A DNA stretch of 64,000 bases from an uncultured Pseudomonadales bacterium (GCA_943789485.1 CALSUH010000005.1:248001-312000), one strand, 5' to 3'. Counted from the stretch's first letter, positions 20,906 through 30,842 are shown. The notes: generated by a model not told the origin, from the sequence alone. Translations and numbers: made by a program.

Positions 20906-22261
20906 TTATCTCAATGTATTGATATAAGCCGCTACGTCTTCAATTTCTTCGAGCCCTGACATGGCAGTAGCCATACCAACCATCTGCTCGCCATAGACAT
21001 CGCTCGGGTGCAAGCCACGGATGCCGGCTCGGAAATTGCTGATTTGCGTAACGAAATACCAATCGCTCATGCCCGCAAGTTTCGGCGCATCTGTGTACCA
21101 AGTACCGTCACCGTTATCTAAGTGACAAGCCGCACAATTGCGATCATATATCTCGTAGCCATTGGCGACATCACCAGTCACGGTTGGGGTGGCAGCTGTG
21201 TCAGGCATTGTGGCGATATAGGCAGCCATATTGCGAATGGCAGTATCGTCTACGAGCATATTCGCCATCGCAGTCATTGCCTGGCCATTGGTATCGCCTT
21301 CACCACCGCGCGCGCCTTCTTTGAAATACTTCAGCTGTCGTTCGATGTACCAAGGCGATTGTCCAGCTAGTTTCGGGCTATTCAGTGCTTGGTTACCCTC
21401 GCCCTGTGCTCCGTGGCAAGCGGCACAAACGGCATACTGTGCTTGGCCAGCGGCTGGGTTAGCAGCGGCAACCGTTTGGGTTTCCGCGAATGTAGGCTGC
21501 GCAGCAAGCCAAACATCGTATTCTGCTTGAGTTTCTACAACTACTGAGCCGCGCATGGCGAAGTGACCGATGCCACAAAGCTCTTCACACATGATGTCAT
21601 AACGGCCCGCCTTGTTTGGTTCGAACCATATATATGAAATAAGGCCAGGAACCAGATCCATCTTCACGCGGAACTGAGGAACCGTGTAGTTATGTAGGGT
21701 GTCATTGGAGCGAAGCAAGGCTTTAACTGGCTTGTCCAAAGGTAGGTGCATCTCAGGAGCGGAAACGATTACGTCGTCCTGACCGTTCGGGTCTGCAATA
21801 TTGACGCCGAAAGGGTTGGTCTCGGTAACCATCTGGGTGTCCGCTGTACCCAAGATGCCGTCTGCACCAGGATAGCGGAACGCCCACTGCCATTGCTGGC
21901 CCATGGCTTCGAATTCGGTAGCATCGTCCGGTGGAGTAACTATGCTAGCCCACACAAATAAGCCCGGTGCGAGCATCGCGACAACACCGACAGTGGTGAT
22001 TACCGAAAGCCACACTTCCAATTTATGGTTCTCAGGTTCGTAAACCGCCTTATGGCCGGGTTTTTGCCGAAACTTGTACACGCAGTAGGCTAGGAATAGA
22101 TTTAATAAGATAAATACTATTCCGGTAACCCAAAAAGTGACGTTGATAGTGAAATCGATTGATCCCCAATCGGCTGCAATATCTGTGAACCACCAAGGGC
22201 TGGCAAAATGGAAAATGACTGATCCAATTACCAACAAGAAAATAACGACCGCTAAAGCCAT
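20906..22261 (-). CDS. coxB: Cytochrome c oxidase subunit II fused to two cytochrome c domains
   Basis: Electron-entry subunit (451 residues). Two N-terminal membrane helices (about 1-22 and 40-65) are followed by a CuA cupredoxin domain with all ligands visible in MCEELCGIGHFAM and the upstream LHNYTVPQ. Two haem-binding domains follow, with CAACH near residue 280 and NCAACH near 377. The domain pair resembles a diheme cytochrome c4, including repeated SPWYIERQL and SDWYFVTQI segments. Standard subunit II has no haem and caa3 enzymes usually have one, so two domains are notable. It is the first gene of the operon. Confidence 0.94.
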   Translation of the reverse strand: MALAVVIFLLVIGSVIFHFASPWWFTDIAADWGSIDFTINVTFWVTGIVFILLNLFLAYCVYKFRQKPGHKAVYEPENHKLEVWLSVITTVGVVAMLAPGLFVWASIVTPPDDATEFEAMGQQWQWAFRYPGADGILGTADTQMVTETNPFGVNIADPNGQDDVIVSAPEMHLPLDKPVKALLRSNDTLHNYTVPQFRVKMDLVPGLISYIWFEPNKAGRYDIMCEELCGIGHFAMRGSVVVETQAEYDVWLAAQPTFAETQTVAAANPAAGQAQYAVCAACHGAQGEGNQALNSPKLAGQSPWYIERQLKYFKEGARGGEGDTNGQAMTAMANMLVDDTAIRNMAAYIATMPDTAATPTVTGDVANGYEIYDRNCAACHLDNGDGTWYTDAPKLAGMSDWYFVTQISNFRAGIRGLHPSDVYGEQMVGMATAMSGLEEIEDVAAYINTLR

Positions 22262-22867
22262 AAACCCGCCTTCCTTCTAAAAAATTACGAACGTATCCCA
22301 GGTGTCGTGGAGACAACGTATCGCCAAGCACTAGGGGAAATTAGTTGTTGTGTACATCGCGTTCCAGAGAAACAAGAGTTGAAGCTCAATGCCATCACTT
22401 TGTCGGCAGGTCTTAACAATGATTGCCCCCATTGCGGATCCCAATTCGAAGTTTTGACTCGCCGCCATCCTTGTAAATTATTATTATCTGGTTGGGGAAG
22501 TTTCAACTCTCTGGAAGCCTTGAAGTAACCCAAGAATTCAAAGATTTTTCGCTCTCCTCACGCGCACCGGAATGCTATAGAATATTGGTATTCACTGCAA
22601 GTGATCTGCGGCCTAAAACCCCTAAAACATGCACGAAATCAAGCATTTTTGACACCTTCCTGTCAGTGTCAAACTTGCGAAAGGGATTTGTACAAATTTT
22701 GCTAGAAAAACGCTTAAAACAACCTGCTAGTTCGAGGCAATGATCTTGAGATTCAAAGCCAAACATGATTGAATGCCCGCGCTTCGAAAGCACGACACAA
22801 AGGCGCGGCTCAATATCTGTTATAGTCCGCTCAAGAAACCCATTCTATTTAGCGTAAAAGTTGACCC
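22262..22867. other. 606-bp spacer between divergent coxB and cyoE
   Basis: No gene with family features was found here. It must carry the promoters for the coxB operon (minus) and cyoE (plus). Short open frames in both strands include a plus-strand 73-codon frame at 22307-22528 with a CPHC motif, but it has no ribosome-binding site and nothing else to support it. I see no terminator or repeat. Confidence 0.5.
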
Positions 22868-23755
22868 GTGAACGAAATAGCTTCAAACATTGGTAGTAGC
22901 AGCTGGCGTGATTTCTACGAGATGTGCAAGCCCCGAGTTGTCATGTTAATGATCCTGACTTCTCTGGTCGGCATGTTCCTCGCCGTTCCGGGCATGGTTC
23001 CTCTAGATGTCCTTATTCTGGGCAACTTAGGGATTGCCCTAGTTGCCGGTTCGGGCGCGGTCGTTAATCACCTGATCGACCGAAAAATCGACATAATCAT
23101 GAAGCGTACCCACAATCGACCAGTTGCGCAGGGTCGCGTGGAGCCGAAGCAGGCCGCGCTATTCGCGATTGTCATCGGTGTTGCAGGAATGGCAATTCTG
23201 CTATTATGGGTTAACCCACTGAGTGCCTGGCTTACGTTGGCATCCTTTGTTGGTTATGCATTTATCTACACGGGCTATTTAAAGCATGCGACGCCACAGA
23301 ACATCGTTATTGGCGGTCTCTCCGGCGCTATGCCACCACTACTGGGCTGGTCTGCCGTAACTGGCACTATCGATGGTGGAGCGTTAATTCTAGTGCTAAT
23401 CATATTTGCTTGGACCCCACCTCACTTCTGGGCTCTGGCTATTCACCGTAAAGATGAATATGCCAAATCGGGCGTGCCTATGTTGCCAGTTACTCATGGT
23501 GAGCACGTAACTAAGATTCATATCATCGTCTATACTTTAATGTTGGTAGTCGTCAGTGTCTTCCCATTCTTCTCCGGAATGAGCGGTTTGCTCTATCTCG
23601 TCTCGGCGCTTGCACTGGGTGCTGGTTTCATTGGCTGGTCCGGTTTGCTCATGTTTAAGCCAACACCAAGCACCGCAATGGATACTTTTCGTTACTCGAT
23701 CGTCTACCTGGCCCTGCTTTTCATCGCCTTGGTTGTTGATCACTACCTGATTTAA
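22868..23755 (+). CDS. cyoE: Protohaem IX farnesyltransferase (haem O synthase)
   Basis: UbiA-type prenyltransferase that adds a farnesyl group to haem B to make haem O, the precursor for haem A-type oxidases. The N-terminal motif FYEMCKPRVVMLMILTSLVG and the aspartate-rich active-site stretch NHLIDRKID followed by MKRTHNRP are intact, with about nine membrane segments over 295 residues. Translation starts with GTG. It is divergent from the oxidase operon it serves and is followed by a Sco gene 15 bp later. Haem A synthase is not in the window. Confidence 0.95.
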   Translation: MNEIASNIGSSSWRDFYEMCKPRVVMLMILTSLVGMFLAVPGMVPLDVLILGNLGIALVAGSGAVVNHLIDRKIDIIMKRTHNRPVAQGRVEPKQAALFAIVIGVAGMAILLLWVNPLSAWLTLASFVGYAFIYTGYLKHATPQNIVIGGLSGAMPPLLGWSAVTGTIDGGALILVLIIFAWTPPHFWALAIHRKDEYAKSGVPMLPVTHGEHVTKIHIIVYTLMLVVVSVFPFFSGMSGLLYLVSALALGAGFIGWSGLLMFKPTPSTAMDTFRYSIVYLALLFIALVVDHYLI

Positions 23756-23770
23756 TCCAGAATTTCTCGC

Positions 23771-24463
23771 ATGCAACTGACTACTAAGAGAAAGACAGTA
23801 TTTATTGCCTTTCTAGCCTTCGATGTTCTTGTCGTTATAGCTCTGATCGCCCTCTTTCAGCTGCGTGGTGAAAGAACCCGTGAAGCGGCGCTACGTGAAA
23901 TAGGCGTCACCATCTATCCCGAAGCTCGAACCCTGAGTGAATTTCGTCTGATCGACCAGAAGGGTGAATTCTTCACTAAAGTTGACTTACAGGGGAGCTG
24001 GAATCTTGTTTTCTTCGGCTTCACGCACTGTCCGGATATTTGTCCTCTCACGATGGCCGAACTGGGTCAGTTTTATGCAGGCTTAGATTTTAACCAAGAT
24101 GTAAAACCGCGCGTGTTACTCGTAACAGTAGATCCCGAGCAAGACAATCCTGAGTCGATGGCTGCCTATTTGGCAAACTACAACGAAGAGTTTATTGGGC
24201 TGAGTGGAGACCCTGGGCAGATTGCACAGTTGGCGGCACAGTTGTATGTTGGCTACGGGGACGCCGTTGAATCTGCGGCAGCTACAGCATCGCATGAACA
24301 TGGTGGCCCACCGTCTGAAGTTGATGTCGCCCAGGGTAACTATTTAATTGAACATAGTGCCCACATCGCCGTAATAAATCCGCAGGGCGACTACTACGCA
24401 GTGATGCGAGCACCGCATCGTGACCAAGACTTGATAAAGGCTTTTCGTGAACTAGTTAAGTAA
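23771..24463 (+). CDS. SCO1/SenC-family copper chaperone
   Basis: Membrane-anchored thioredoxin-like protein (230 residues) that delivers copper to the CuA site of subunit II. An N-terminal membrane anchor (about 8-28) precedes the thioredoxin fold. The copper-binding C-x3-C motif is in FTHCPDICPLTM and the third ligand histidine is in HSAHIAVINP. It follows cyoE closely, consistent with joint use in oxidase assembly. It ends 5 bp from the convergent znuB. Confidence 0.93.
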   Translation: MQLTTKRKTVFIAFLAFDVLVVIALIALFQLRGERTREAALREIGVTIYPEARTLSEFRLIDQKGEFFTKVDLQGSWNLVFFGFTHCPDICPLTMAELGQFYAGLDFNQDVKPRVLLVTVDPEQDNPESMAAYLANYNEEFIGLSGDPGQIAQLAAQLYVGYGDAVESAAATASHEHGGPPSEVDVAQGNYLIEHSAHIAVINPQGDYYAVMRAPHRDQDLIKAFRELVK

Positions 24464-24468
24464 AACAC

Positions 24469-25293
24469 TTAGTTTCTAGTCTTTAGAACGTTTGGATAAA
24501 AATAAAATACAAGAAAAATCAATGTAGCCACTACAACGATAGATGGCCCTACCGGCACATCGAAGTAGAATGCCGAAATCAAGCCTAGTACTACAGAGAT
24601 ACACCCTATAATACTCGCCCTTACTGCCATTTGCTCTGGCGTAGACGCCATCGAGCGCGCCGCCGCAGGGGGAATAATCAATAGCGAAGTTATTAACAAC
24701 ACTCCTACTATTTTCATCGATACTGCGATAGTTAATGCGATCAACAATACCATAATTAGATTTAGTCGATTTACGTTTGCGCCTTCAATTTCAGCTATTT
24801 CTGCGTGAACTGTAATTGATACGAAGTCATTCCAAAACACTGAAAGAACGATGGCAACAAGAGACACAACTACTAAAACCCAGATCAAATCAGCGTTGCC
24901 AATGGTGAGCAATGCACCAAACAAATAGGCTTCGAGATCGACTCGAACCGAATCGGCTAGTGCTAGTACCACGATGCCAAGTGCGAGGCTGCTGTGAGCT
25001 AAAATACCTAATAGAGTATCTGTAGAAATGGAGGGTCTTCGGTCTAACAAGGTGAGCAAGAAAGCGAAGACAAGGCAGCTTAATATTATACTTAGCTGCG
25101 GATTGCTATCGGTGAGCAAGCCCAACGCTATTCCAAGCAAGGCAGAGTGTGCGAGTGTGTCGCCAAAATAAGACATGCGGCGCCATACAATAAATGAGCC
25201 TAACGGTCCTGCCACTAGCGCAAGAGAAATGCCGGCAACTAGGGCATAAAGCACAAAATTCGTAGTAAAGAGCAGCATCATAGAATCAATCAT
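24469..25293 (-). CDS. znuB: Zinc ABC transporter permease ZnuB
   Basis: Integral membrane permease (274 residues, seven to nine hydrophobic segments) of the ABC-3 family for zinc. Motifs [18 protein letters not shown] and the late [20 protein letters not shown] are typical of metal permeases. It overlaps znuC by 8 bp, so the two are translationally coupled. With the divergent znuA they form a complete uptake system. Confidence 0.93.
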   Translation of the reverse strand: MIDSMMLLFTTNFVLYALVAGISLALVAGPLGSFIVWRRMSYFGDTLAHSALLGIALGLLTDSNPQLSIILSCLVFAFLLTLLDRRPSISTDTLLGILAHSSLALGIVVLALADSVRVDLEAYLFGALLTIGNADLIWVLVVVSLVAIVLSVFWNDFVSITVHAEIAEIEGANVNRLNLIMVLLIALTIAVSMKIVGVLLITSLLIIPPAAARSMASTPEQMAVRASIIGCISVVLGLISAFYFDVPVGPSIVVVATLIFLVFYFYPNVLKTRN

Positions 25294-26092
25294 GATCGTG
25301 TTCCTTCACGCTGCCGCCGATCCCGTGTTCGTGATCATGATGGTGGGTATAGACGGCAAGGTTTTGAGAGGCATTGGCGCCGAATAAGTTTAGATAGGCT
25401 GGGTCATTGGTAACGTGTTCGGGCTTACCGTGGCAGCAAATATGATGATTGAGACAGATGACCTCGTCGGTCGAAGACATGACCAAGTGGAGGTCATGAG
25501 AAATCATTAACACACCACAGCGATGTCTATCGCTAATCTCGCTAATGAGTTGATAGAGTTCTGCCTGCCCAGCCAGATCAACGCCCTGTGCAGGCTCATC
25601 GAGAATAAGCAACTCAGGTTTGCGCAGGAGAGCGCGCGCGAGGAGCACCCGTTGTAGTTCTCCGCCGGATATGTCCGTTAGTTGCCGGCCTTCGAGATGG
25701 CTTATCTTTAAGTCTTCCAAAGTGCTGGACAGTAAGGCTGTATCTTGTCTATTTGCAAGCTGAAGAAATCGGTTAACGGTTAGTGGCAGCGTGGGCTCTA
25801 CATGGACTCGCTGTGGCATATAGCCGATTCGCAAGGCGGGCCGGTGATAGATGGAGCCGGAGTCAGGCTGGAGTAGTCCGAGGGCAATACGGACTAGGGT
25901 GGTCTTGCCGGCCCCGTTTGGGCCGATCAGGGTGACTATCTGTCCTTCCTCTATAGTGAGGCTTATGTTTTCGAGGATCTTTTTCTCAGCAAAATCCTTG
26001 TTAATCGATTTTGCCGCAAGCAGGACACCAGGGGCATTAGTGCCGGTGGAAGAATGAGAGGCTGGATTACTACTAGTATCGGAAATATCCAT
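25286..26092 (-). CDS. znuC: Zinc ABC transporter ATP-binding protein ZnuC
   Basis: ATPase of the zinc importer (268 residues). Walker A is in [11 protein letters not shown], the signature in [14 protein letters not shown] and Walker B in [12 protein letters not shown]. The C-terminal tail is rich in histidine ([10 protein letters not shown], then KEHDHD), which could bind zinc on the cytoplasmic side. About the first 25 residues are a low-complexity extension before the ABC core, so a later start is possible but none is better supported. Confidence 0.94.
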   Translation of the reverse strand: MDISDTSSNPASHSSTGTNAPGVLLAAKSINKDFAEKKILENISLTIEEGQIVTLIGPNGAGKTTLVRIALGLLQPDSGSIYHRPALRIGYMPQRVHVEPTLPLTVNRFLQLANRQDTALLSSTLEDLKISHLEGRQLTDISGGELQRVLLARALLRKPELLILDEPAQGVDLAGQAELYQLISEISDRHRCGVLMISHDLHLVMSSTDEVICLNHHICCHGKPEHVTNDPAYLNLFGANASQNLAVYTHHHDHEHGIGGSVKEHDHD

Positions 26093-26199
26093 TCGAATTA
26101 CTCGCTACAGCCTTTGCAATCTAAACATTAGATTTTATGACTTTCTTACTTTTAGGTTTCTCGCCTTTACATTCTTACTCGCGTAGGAGCAGGCGGGAC

Positions 26200-26218
26200 A
26201 ATGAGTTATCATAGCATT
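26200..26218. promoter_or_regulatory. Possible Zur operator between znuC and znuA
   Basis: AATGAGTTATCATAGCATT lies in the divergent znuC/znuA promoter region and has imperfect dyad symmetry with half-sites GTTAT and ATAGC. It resembles the GTTATA-N-TATAAC core of Zur boxes but the half-sites are 2 bp closer than expected. Position supports it; sequence support is weak. Confidence 0.25.
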
Positions 26219-26280
26219 GATGTCAAAACTTTCCTTTGTCGCCAGAGGCTTTTGAGCCCGTACTGCTTGATAAATTCCTA

Positions 26281-27141
26281 ATGCCTAAATTCTATTTGAT
26301 TGTACTGTTAACTACCCTTCTTTGTTCGCCAAGCCACGGTGATGTGAGCATCGTTACTACTATAAAGCCGCTTCAAATGATTGCCGAGGCCATTGTGCAG
26401 GAATATGGCAGGGTTTCCTCTATTGTGGATCCGCAGCAATCACCACACCACTTCACTGTGTCACCCTCTGATCGCATCAAACTAGCTCGGGCCGACATGG
26501 CAATATGGATAGGCCCTAGCTTTGAAACCCACTTTAGCGACTTTTTTGTACAGAGTGAGTTTCAAGCGAAGACAATAACCGTTATTGACACGCCGGGGCT
26601 GCAATTGCATACCGTTGGAGATGGGCAGCTTGATGCCCATCTGTGGCTAGATAGTTCAAACGCACTACGCATTGCCAAAGCGATTGCTGAACACACCGCT
26701 GAAATGGATCCAGCCAACGCAGCATCCTATCGCCAGAACCTGGAAAAATTTGGCCGTAAAATCGAAAGCACAAACCAGCAAATTGCACAAAAATTTCAGA
26801 CGCCATCGACGAAGAACTACGCGGTTTACCACAATGCCTACCAGTATTTTGAACGGCAGTTTGGCCTGCAACATGGCATGGTCATCTTGGCGGACCCGGA
26901 AGTCCAGCCAAGCATTAGCGAAATGATTACGCTTCGAAGCCAAGTGAACGAGCAGCGACCGTCTTGTTTGTTATTGGAGTTCGATTCGAACTCGGACTTG
27001 GTTAACACAGTTTTAAACGGCCACGAATTGAAACTAATTACCGTAGACCTGTTAGGCAGCAACATAAACTTGAGTGCAAATGCCTATAGCGAATTTGTCG
27101 CAAACCTAGCAGATGATTTTTACCAGTGCCTTTACGAATAG
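26281..27141 (+). CDS. znuA: Zinc ABC transporter substrate-binding protein ZnuA
   Basis: Periplasmic zinc-binding protein of the TroA/ZnuA family. I start at ATG 26281, which gives a clean signal peptide (FYLIVLLTTLLCSPSHG); an ORF start at 26236 would add 15 residues before it. Zinc-ligand regions are SPHHFTVSPSD, DAHLWLD and YHNAYQYFERQFG. The long histidine-rich loop common in ZnuA is absent: between HHF and DAHLWLD there is no run of histidine or aspartate. The genes znuB and znuC are divergent. Confidence 0.92.
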   Translation: MPKFYLIVLLTTLLCSPSHGDVSIVTTIKPLQMIAEAIVQEYGRVSSIVDPQQSPHHFTVSPSDRIKLARADMAIWIGPSFETHFSDFFVQSEFQAKTITVIDTPGLQLHTVGDGQLDAHLWLDSSNALRIAKAIAEHTAEMDPANAASYRQNLEKFGRKIESTNQQIAQKFQTPSTKNYAVYHNAYQYFERQFGLQHGMVILADPEVQPSISEMITLRSQVNEQRPSCLLLEFDSNSDLVNTVLNGHELKLITVDLLGSNINLSANAYSEFVANLADDFYQCLYE

Positions 27142-27188
27142 GCGCAGCATAAAACCAAATTTGTACGAACTTGGAAAAGGAAAGTAAG

Positions 27189-29936
27189 TTGGCCGAATCA
27201 AAACAGCTCATTCTTGTAGATGGATCCTCGTATCTGTTTCGTGCATTCCATGCACTGCCGCCTCTGGTAAGTAGCAAAGGCCAGCCGACGGGGGCAGTGA
27301 AGGGTGTTATCAACATGATTCGTAGCCTTATAAAGAACTATGAGGAAAGCAATATCGCGATTGTTTTTGATGCCAAAGGCAAAACTTTTCGCAGTAAAAT
27401 TTATACTGAATACAAAGCAAACCGGCCACCAATGCCGGACGAGCTTCGTTCACAGATACAACCGATACATCAGATTATTGAAGCGATGGGCTTACCACTT
27501 TTAATTATCAGCGATGTAGAAGCGGACGATGTAATTGGTACGCTTTCTGAGCAAGCAACCGAAGCTGGCATTTCAACTCTTATCTCCACGGGCGATAAAG
27601 ATCTTGCTCAACTCGTGAACGACAACGTTACGCTCATCAACACCATGACAAACGAGATCCTCGATAGTGAATCCGTTGTTTCGAAGTTCGGTGTGGCGCC
27701 GGACAGAATAATCGACTATCTCGCGCTCATGGGTGACAAGTCAGACAATATTCCAGGTGTGCCGAGTGTCGGCCCGAAGACAGCCGTTAAGTGGTTGCAG
27801 GAATACGGCTCAATGGAAGGCGTTATTGAGAATGCCGAAGCTGTAGGCGGAAAAGTTGGAGAGAAACTGCGCGAAAATATCGACCTGCTTAGGCTTTCTT
27901 ACGAGCTCGCAACCATAAAAATGGATGTAGCTCTAGATGTAAAGATACCCGAGCTAGTAGCGGCTGAAGAGGACAAACAGAAGTTACACGAGCTTTTCAC
28001 AGAAATGGAGTTTAAGTCCTGGATAAAGGAATTAGAGGAACAAGGCGTAGCTGGCTCACCGAATAGTAAGAAGGCAGCAAGTGCAGAATCAGTAATCGAA
28101 AAAGTCGATGTGTCGATTGCAGAGGAAGACATAAATTATAAGTTAGTTTTAGATGCCAAGGAATTCGCATCCGTGATTGATAAGGTTTCAGCGTCATCAG
28201 TTTTTGGCATCTCATTAGAAACGATCGGTGATCATTTTCTTGATCAAAAAATACTCGGTATCGCAATCTGTGTCGACATGGGCAAGGCCTTTTACATCCC
28301 GTTTTTACATGACTACGATGATGTGCCAGTGCAGCTCGATAGTGCGGATTGCCTCGCTCAGTTAAAGCCAGTACTGGTGAATCCATCGATCAAAAAAATC
28401 GGTTTCGACCTGAAGCAGGTTGATCATGTGCTGAAAAATTACGAGATTAACTTACAGCCGATCAAAAACGATGTGCATCTCGCGTCGTATGTCGCTAATT
28501 CTGTCGCGACGAAGCATCAACTGCCACAGATTGCTAAGAACTATCTAGAGGTGGCGCCCATAGAAATCGACAGTCTGCTAGGCAAGGGTCAGGGCAAGTT
28601 GACCAAAGAGCAAGTAGCGCTTTCGGACTATGCGCCTTATGCAGCACAAAAAGCAGATCACATCGTGCGCCTGTCTGCGATCTTACAGCAAACCCTGAGT
28701 AGCAACGGCAACTTGCTAGGGCTGTATCAATACTATGAATTACCACTTATCGAAGTGCTGAATAAAGTAGAACGCAACGGCATTCGCGTTGATGCGGTTG
28801 CACTTGCAAAACAGAGTATGCAGCTAGGCAAGCAACTAGAAAAGCTGCAGCTTCAAGTTTTCGAGATAGCAGGAGAAGAATTCAATTTGAGTTCGCCGAA
28901 ACAACTGCAAACAATATTCTATGAGAAGCTAGAGCTGCCTATTTTAAAGAAAACGAAGACCGGTCAACCGTCAACAGCCGAGCCTGTATTGCAAGAGTTA
29001 GCGCAAGATTACGAAATGCCGAAGCTTATTCTAGAGCATCGATCACTGAGCAAACTGAAGTCGACCTATACGGATAAACTACCGCTCGAAATTAATAAAG
29101 GCACTGGGCGAATTCACTCGTCCTTTCAGCAGGCAGTCGCAGCCACTGGTCGTCTGTCATCTACCGATCCTAACTTACAGAACATTCCTATCCGCACCGC
29201 CGAGGGGCGACGCGTTCGACAGGCATTCGTCTGCGACCCAGGCAATAAAATGCTGGCAGCGGACTATTCTCAGGTGGAACTTAGAATCATGGCGCATCTT
29301 TCCCAAGACGAGGGATTACTCAGTGCGTTTTCCAACAGCCAAGATGTTCACAAGGCAACAGCAGCCGACGTTTTCGGCGTAGCTCTGGATGAGGTCAGCA
29401 TTGAGCAAAGGCGAAGCGCGAAGGCAATTAACTTCGGTTTGATTTACGGCATGTCCGCTTTCGGTCTTGCCAATCAGTTAAACATTAGCCGTGGGGAAGC
29501 AGCGCAGTATGTCGAGCGCTATTTTGAAAAATACCCCGGCGTTAGAAAGTACATGGACGAGACTCAGGCCTTGGCCGACGAAAAGGGATATGTCGAAACC
29601 CTATTCGGTCGACGCCTCTACCTACCGGACATTCACGCCGGCAATGGTATGTTAAGAAAGGCCGCGCAACGCACGGCGATCAATGCGCCTATGCAAGGCA
29701 CAGCCGCCGATATTATCAAAAGAGCGATGATTGATATCGATCATTGGCTAGCAATGGGCGATATTGATGCGCGCATGTTATTGCAGGTGCACGATGAATT
29801 GGTATTCGAGGTGAGCGAGAAAGATCTCGACCAGCTCACCCAGGGCGTAAAGTTTCGAATGACATCGGCGGCGGCATTGGATGTGCCTCTGATTGTCGAT
29901 GTTGGTGTTGGAGATAACTGGGACGAGGCGCACTAA
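27189..29936 (+). CDS. polA: DNA polymerase I, proofreading site apparently lost
   Basis: Repair and Okazaki-fragment polymerase of 915 residues. Domain order: 5'-3' exonuclease (about 1-290), degenerate 3'-5' exonuclease (about 330-510), family A polymerase (about 520-915) with motif A DYSQVELRIMAH, motif B RRSAKAINFGLIYGMSAFG and motif C VHDELVFEV. In the exonuclease domain the E. coli DTET motif reads SLET (S near residue 342), D424 aligns with V in FDLKQVDH and D501 with K in YAAQKAD. I place the start at TTG 27189, which has an AAGGAAAG site just upstream; a TTG at 27171 has none. Confidence 0.95.
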   Translation: MAESKQLILVDGSSYLFRAFHALPPLVSSKGQPTGAVKGVINMIRSLIKNYEESNIAIVFDAKGKTFRSKIYTEYKANRPPMPDELRSQIQPIHQIIEAMGLPLLIISDVEADDVIGTLSEQATEAGISTLISTGDKDLAQLVNDNVTLINTMTNEILDSESVVSKFGVAPDRIIDYLALMGDKSDNIPGVPSVGPKTAVKWLQEYGSMEGVIENAEAVGGKVGEKLRENIDLLRLSYELATIKMDVALDVKIPELVAAEEDKQKLHELFTEMEFKSWIKELEEQGVAGSPNSKKAASAESVIEKVDVSIAEEDINYKLVLDAKEFASVIDKVSASSVFGISLETIGDHFLDQKILGIAICVDMGKAFYIPFLHDYDDVPVQLDSADCLAQLKPVLVNPSIKKIGFDLKQVDHVLKNYEINLQPIKNDVHLASYVANSVATKHQLPQIAKNYLEVAPIEIDSLLGKGQGKLTKEQVALSDYAPYAAQKADHIVRLSAILQQTLSSNGNLLGLYQYYELPLIEVLNKVERNGIRVDAVALAKQSMQLGKQLEKLQLQVFEIAGEEFNLSSPKQLQTIFYEKLELPILKKTKTGQPSTAEPVLQELAQDYEMPKLILEHRSLSKLKSTYTDKLPLEINKGTGRIHSSFQQAVAATGRLSSTDPNLQNIPIRTAEGRRVRQAFVCDPGNKMLAADYSQVELRIMAHLSQDEGLLSAFSNSQDVHKATAADVFGVALDEVSIEQRRSAKAINFGLIYGMSAFGLANQLNISRGEAAQYVERYFEKYPGVRKYMDETQALADEKGYVETLFGRRLYLPDIHAGNGMLRKAAQRTAINAPMQGTAADIIKRAMIDIDHWLAMGDIDARMLLQVHDELVFEVSEKDLDQLTQGVKFRMTSAAALDVPLIVDVGVGDNWDEAH

Positions 29937-29941
29937 CTTGT

Positions 29942-29975
29942 ATCTAGAAGGGGACACTATCTAGAAGGGGACACT
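29942..29975 (+). repeat. 17-bp exact tandem repeat at the edge of the hairpin element
   Basis: ATCTAGAAGGGGACACT occurs twice in direct succession, 6 bp after the polA stop. The second copy runs into the left arm of the 28-bp inverted repeat, so one partial copy of the element end has been duplicated. Confidence 0.9.
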
Positions 29976-30057
29976 AACAACTTAACAACTTAAATCTGCG
30001 CCTGGAGATAGTTAACCACTTAATATTACTTTAAGTTGTTAAGTTGTTAGTGTCCCC
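29967..30057. repeat. REPIN-like hairpin element 1, after polA and engB
   Basis: A perfect 28-bp inverted repeat (arms 29967-29994 and 30030-30057) around a 35-bp spacer. The arms begin GGGGACACTAACAACTTAA and hold two copies of an 8-bp CAACTTAA unit. The same arms occur at 30843-30925 and at the ends of the RAYT unit at 59099-60197. The right arm runs into the end of engB and supplies its stop codon. It could fold as a strong hairpin between two convergent genes. Confidence 0.95.
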
Positions 30058-30675
30058 TGCCTCATCCCCTGCCTCATCGATCATATCTGGCGAAGTTAGC
30101 CAGTCGTCAAGTTTTGTTCTTGCCTCTTCAACGCCGACATTTTTTAGTGAAGAGAATAACTGCAGCGTCACATTGTCCAACGCAGCAACCTCTTTCTGCA
30201 CGGCCAGCAGTGTATTTTGTGCTGCACCTCTTTTCAATTTGTCCGATTTGGTTAGTAAGATATGTAAAGGTAGATCGGATTGCACGGCCCAATCGATCAT
30301 CATGCGATCGAACTCTTTAAGCGGATGTCTAATATCGCTGAGCAGGATCAAGCCAACCAGCGCCTCGCGCTGACGTAGATATTGTTCCAGCTCGCGCTGC
30401 CACTTGTTTTTAACTTTGAGTGGTACTTTGGCAAAACCGTAACCGGGCAGATCCACCAAGTGCCTGCCTTCGCTCAAGGCGAAGAAGTTAATGAGCTGAG
30501 TGCGTCCGGGCGTTTTACTGATACGGGCGAGGCGATTATGGCCAGTTATCGTGTTTATCGCGCTAGATTTACCTGCGTTCGAGCGACCAGCAAAGGCAAC
30601 TTCGGCTAGAGAGTCGTCCGGGCAGGCCTTGAGGTTTGCGGCACTTATTACGAATTCGACCTGATTAAAATTCAT
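30031..30675 (-). CDS. engB: Ribosome-biogenesis GTPase EngB (YsxC/YihA)
   Basis: Essential GTPase for large-subunit assembly (214 residues). G motifs are intact: [10 protein letters not shown] (G1), [10 protein letters not shown] (G3) and TKSDKLKRG (G4). I choose ATG 30675, which matches the family N-terminus; ATG 30738 would add 21 non-family residues. The last residues, [15 protein letters not shown], come from a 12-bp tandem repeat (CCCCTGCCTCAT twice) and from the right arm of the adjacent hairpin element, which provides the stop codon. The gene is bracketed by elements 1 and 2. Confidence 0.94.
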   Translation of the reverse strand: MNFNQVEFVISAANLKACPDDSLAEVAFAGRSNAGKSSAINTITGHNRLARISKTPGRTQLINFFALSEGRHLVDLPGYGFAKVPLKVKNKWQRELEQYLRQREALVGLILLSDIRHPLKEFDRMMIDWAVQSDLPLHILLTKSDKLKRGAAQNTLLAVQKEVAALDNVTLQLFSSLKNVGVEEARTKLDDWLTSPDMIDEAGDEAGDTNNLTT

Positions 30676-30842
30676 TTTTCTAATACCTTTTGTAAAATTT
30701 TTACTCTTCGCACGCAGTTCAGAGATCCAATGGTGCATTTTCTATCGTCGAATGCGAGGATAAATAGAGTCACTGCGCAAATTACGTTATAATTCGCGAC
30801 CGCGATTTAGTGATCTTGTGCCCGAATCGCTGCGAGTTAGAA

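Noticed and set aside
22307..22528. Plus-strand 73-codon frame with CPHCGS, in the coxB-cyoE spacer
   Set aside because: No ribosome-binding site, no second Cys pair in good spacing and no family resemblance; treated as chance.
22575..22793. Minus-strand 72-codon frame in the same spacer
   Set aside because: No family features and no start signal; composition is not like the neighbouring genes.
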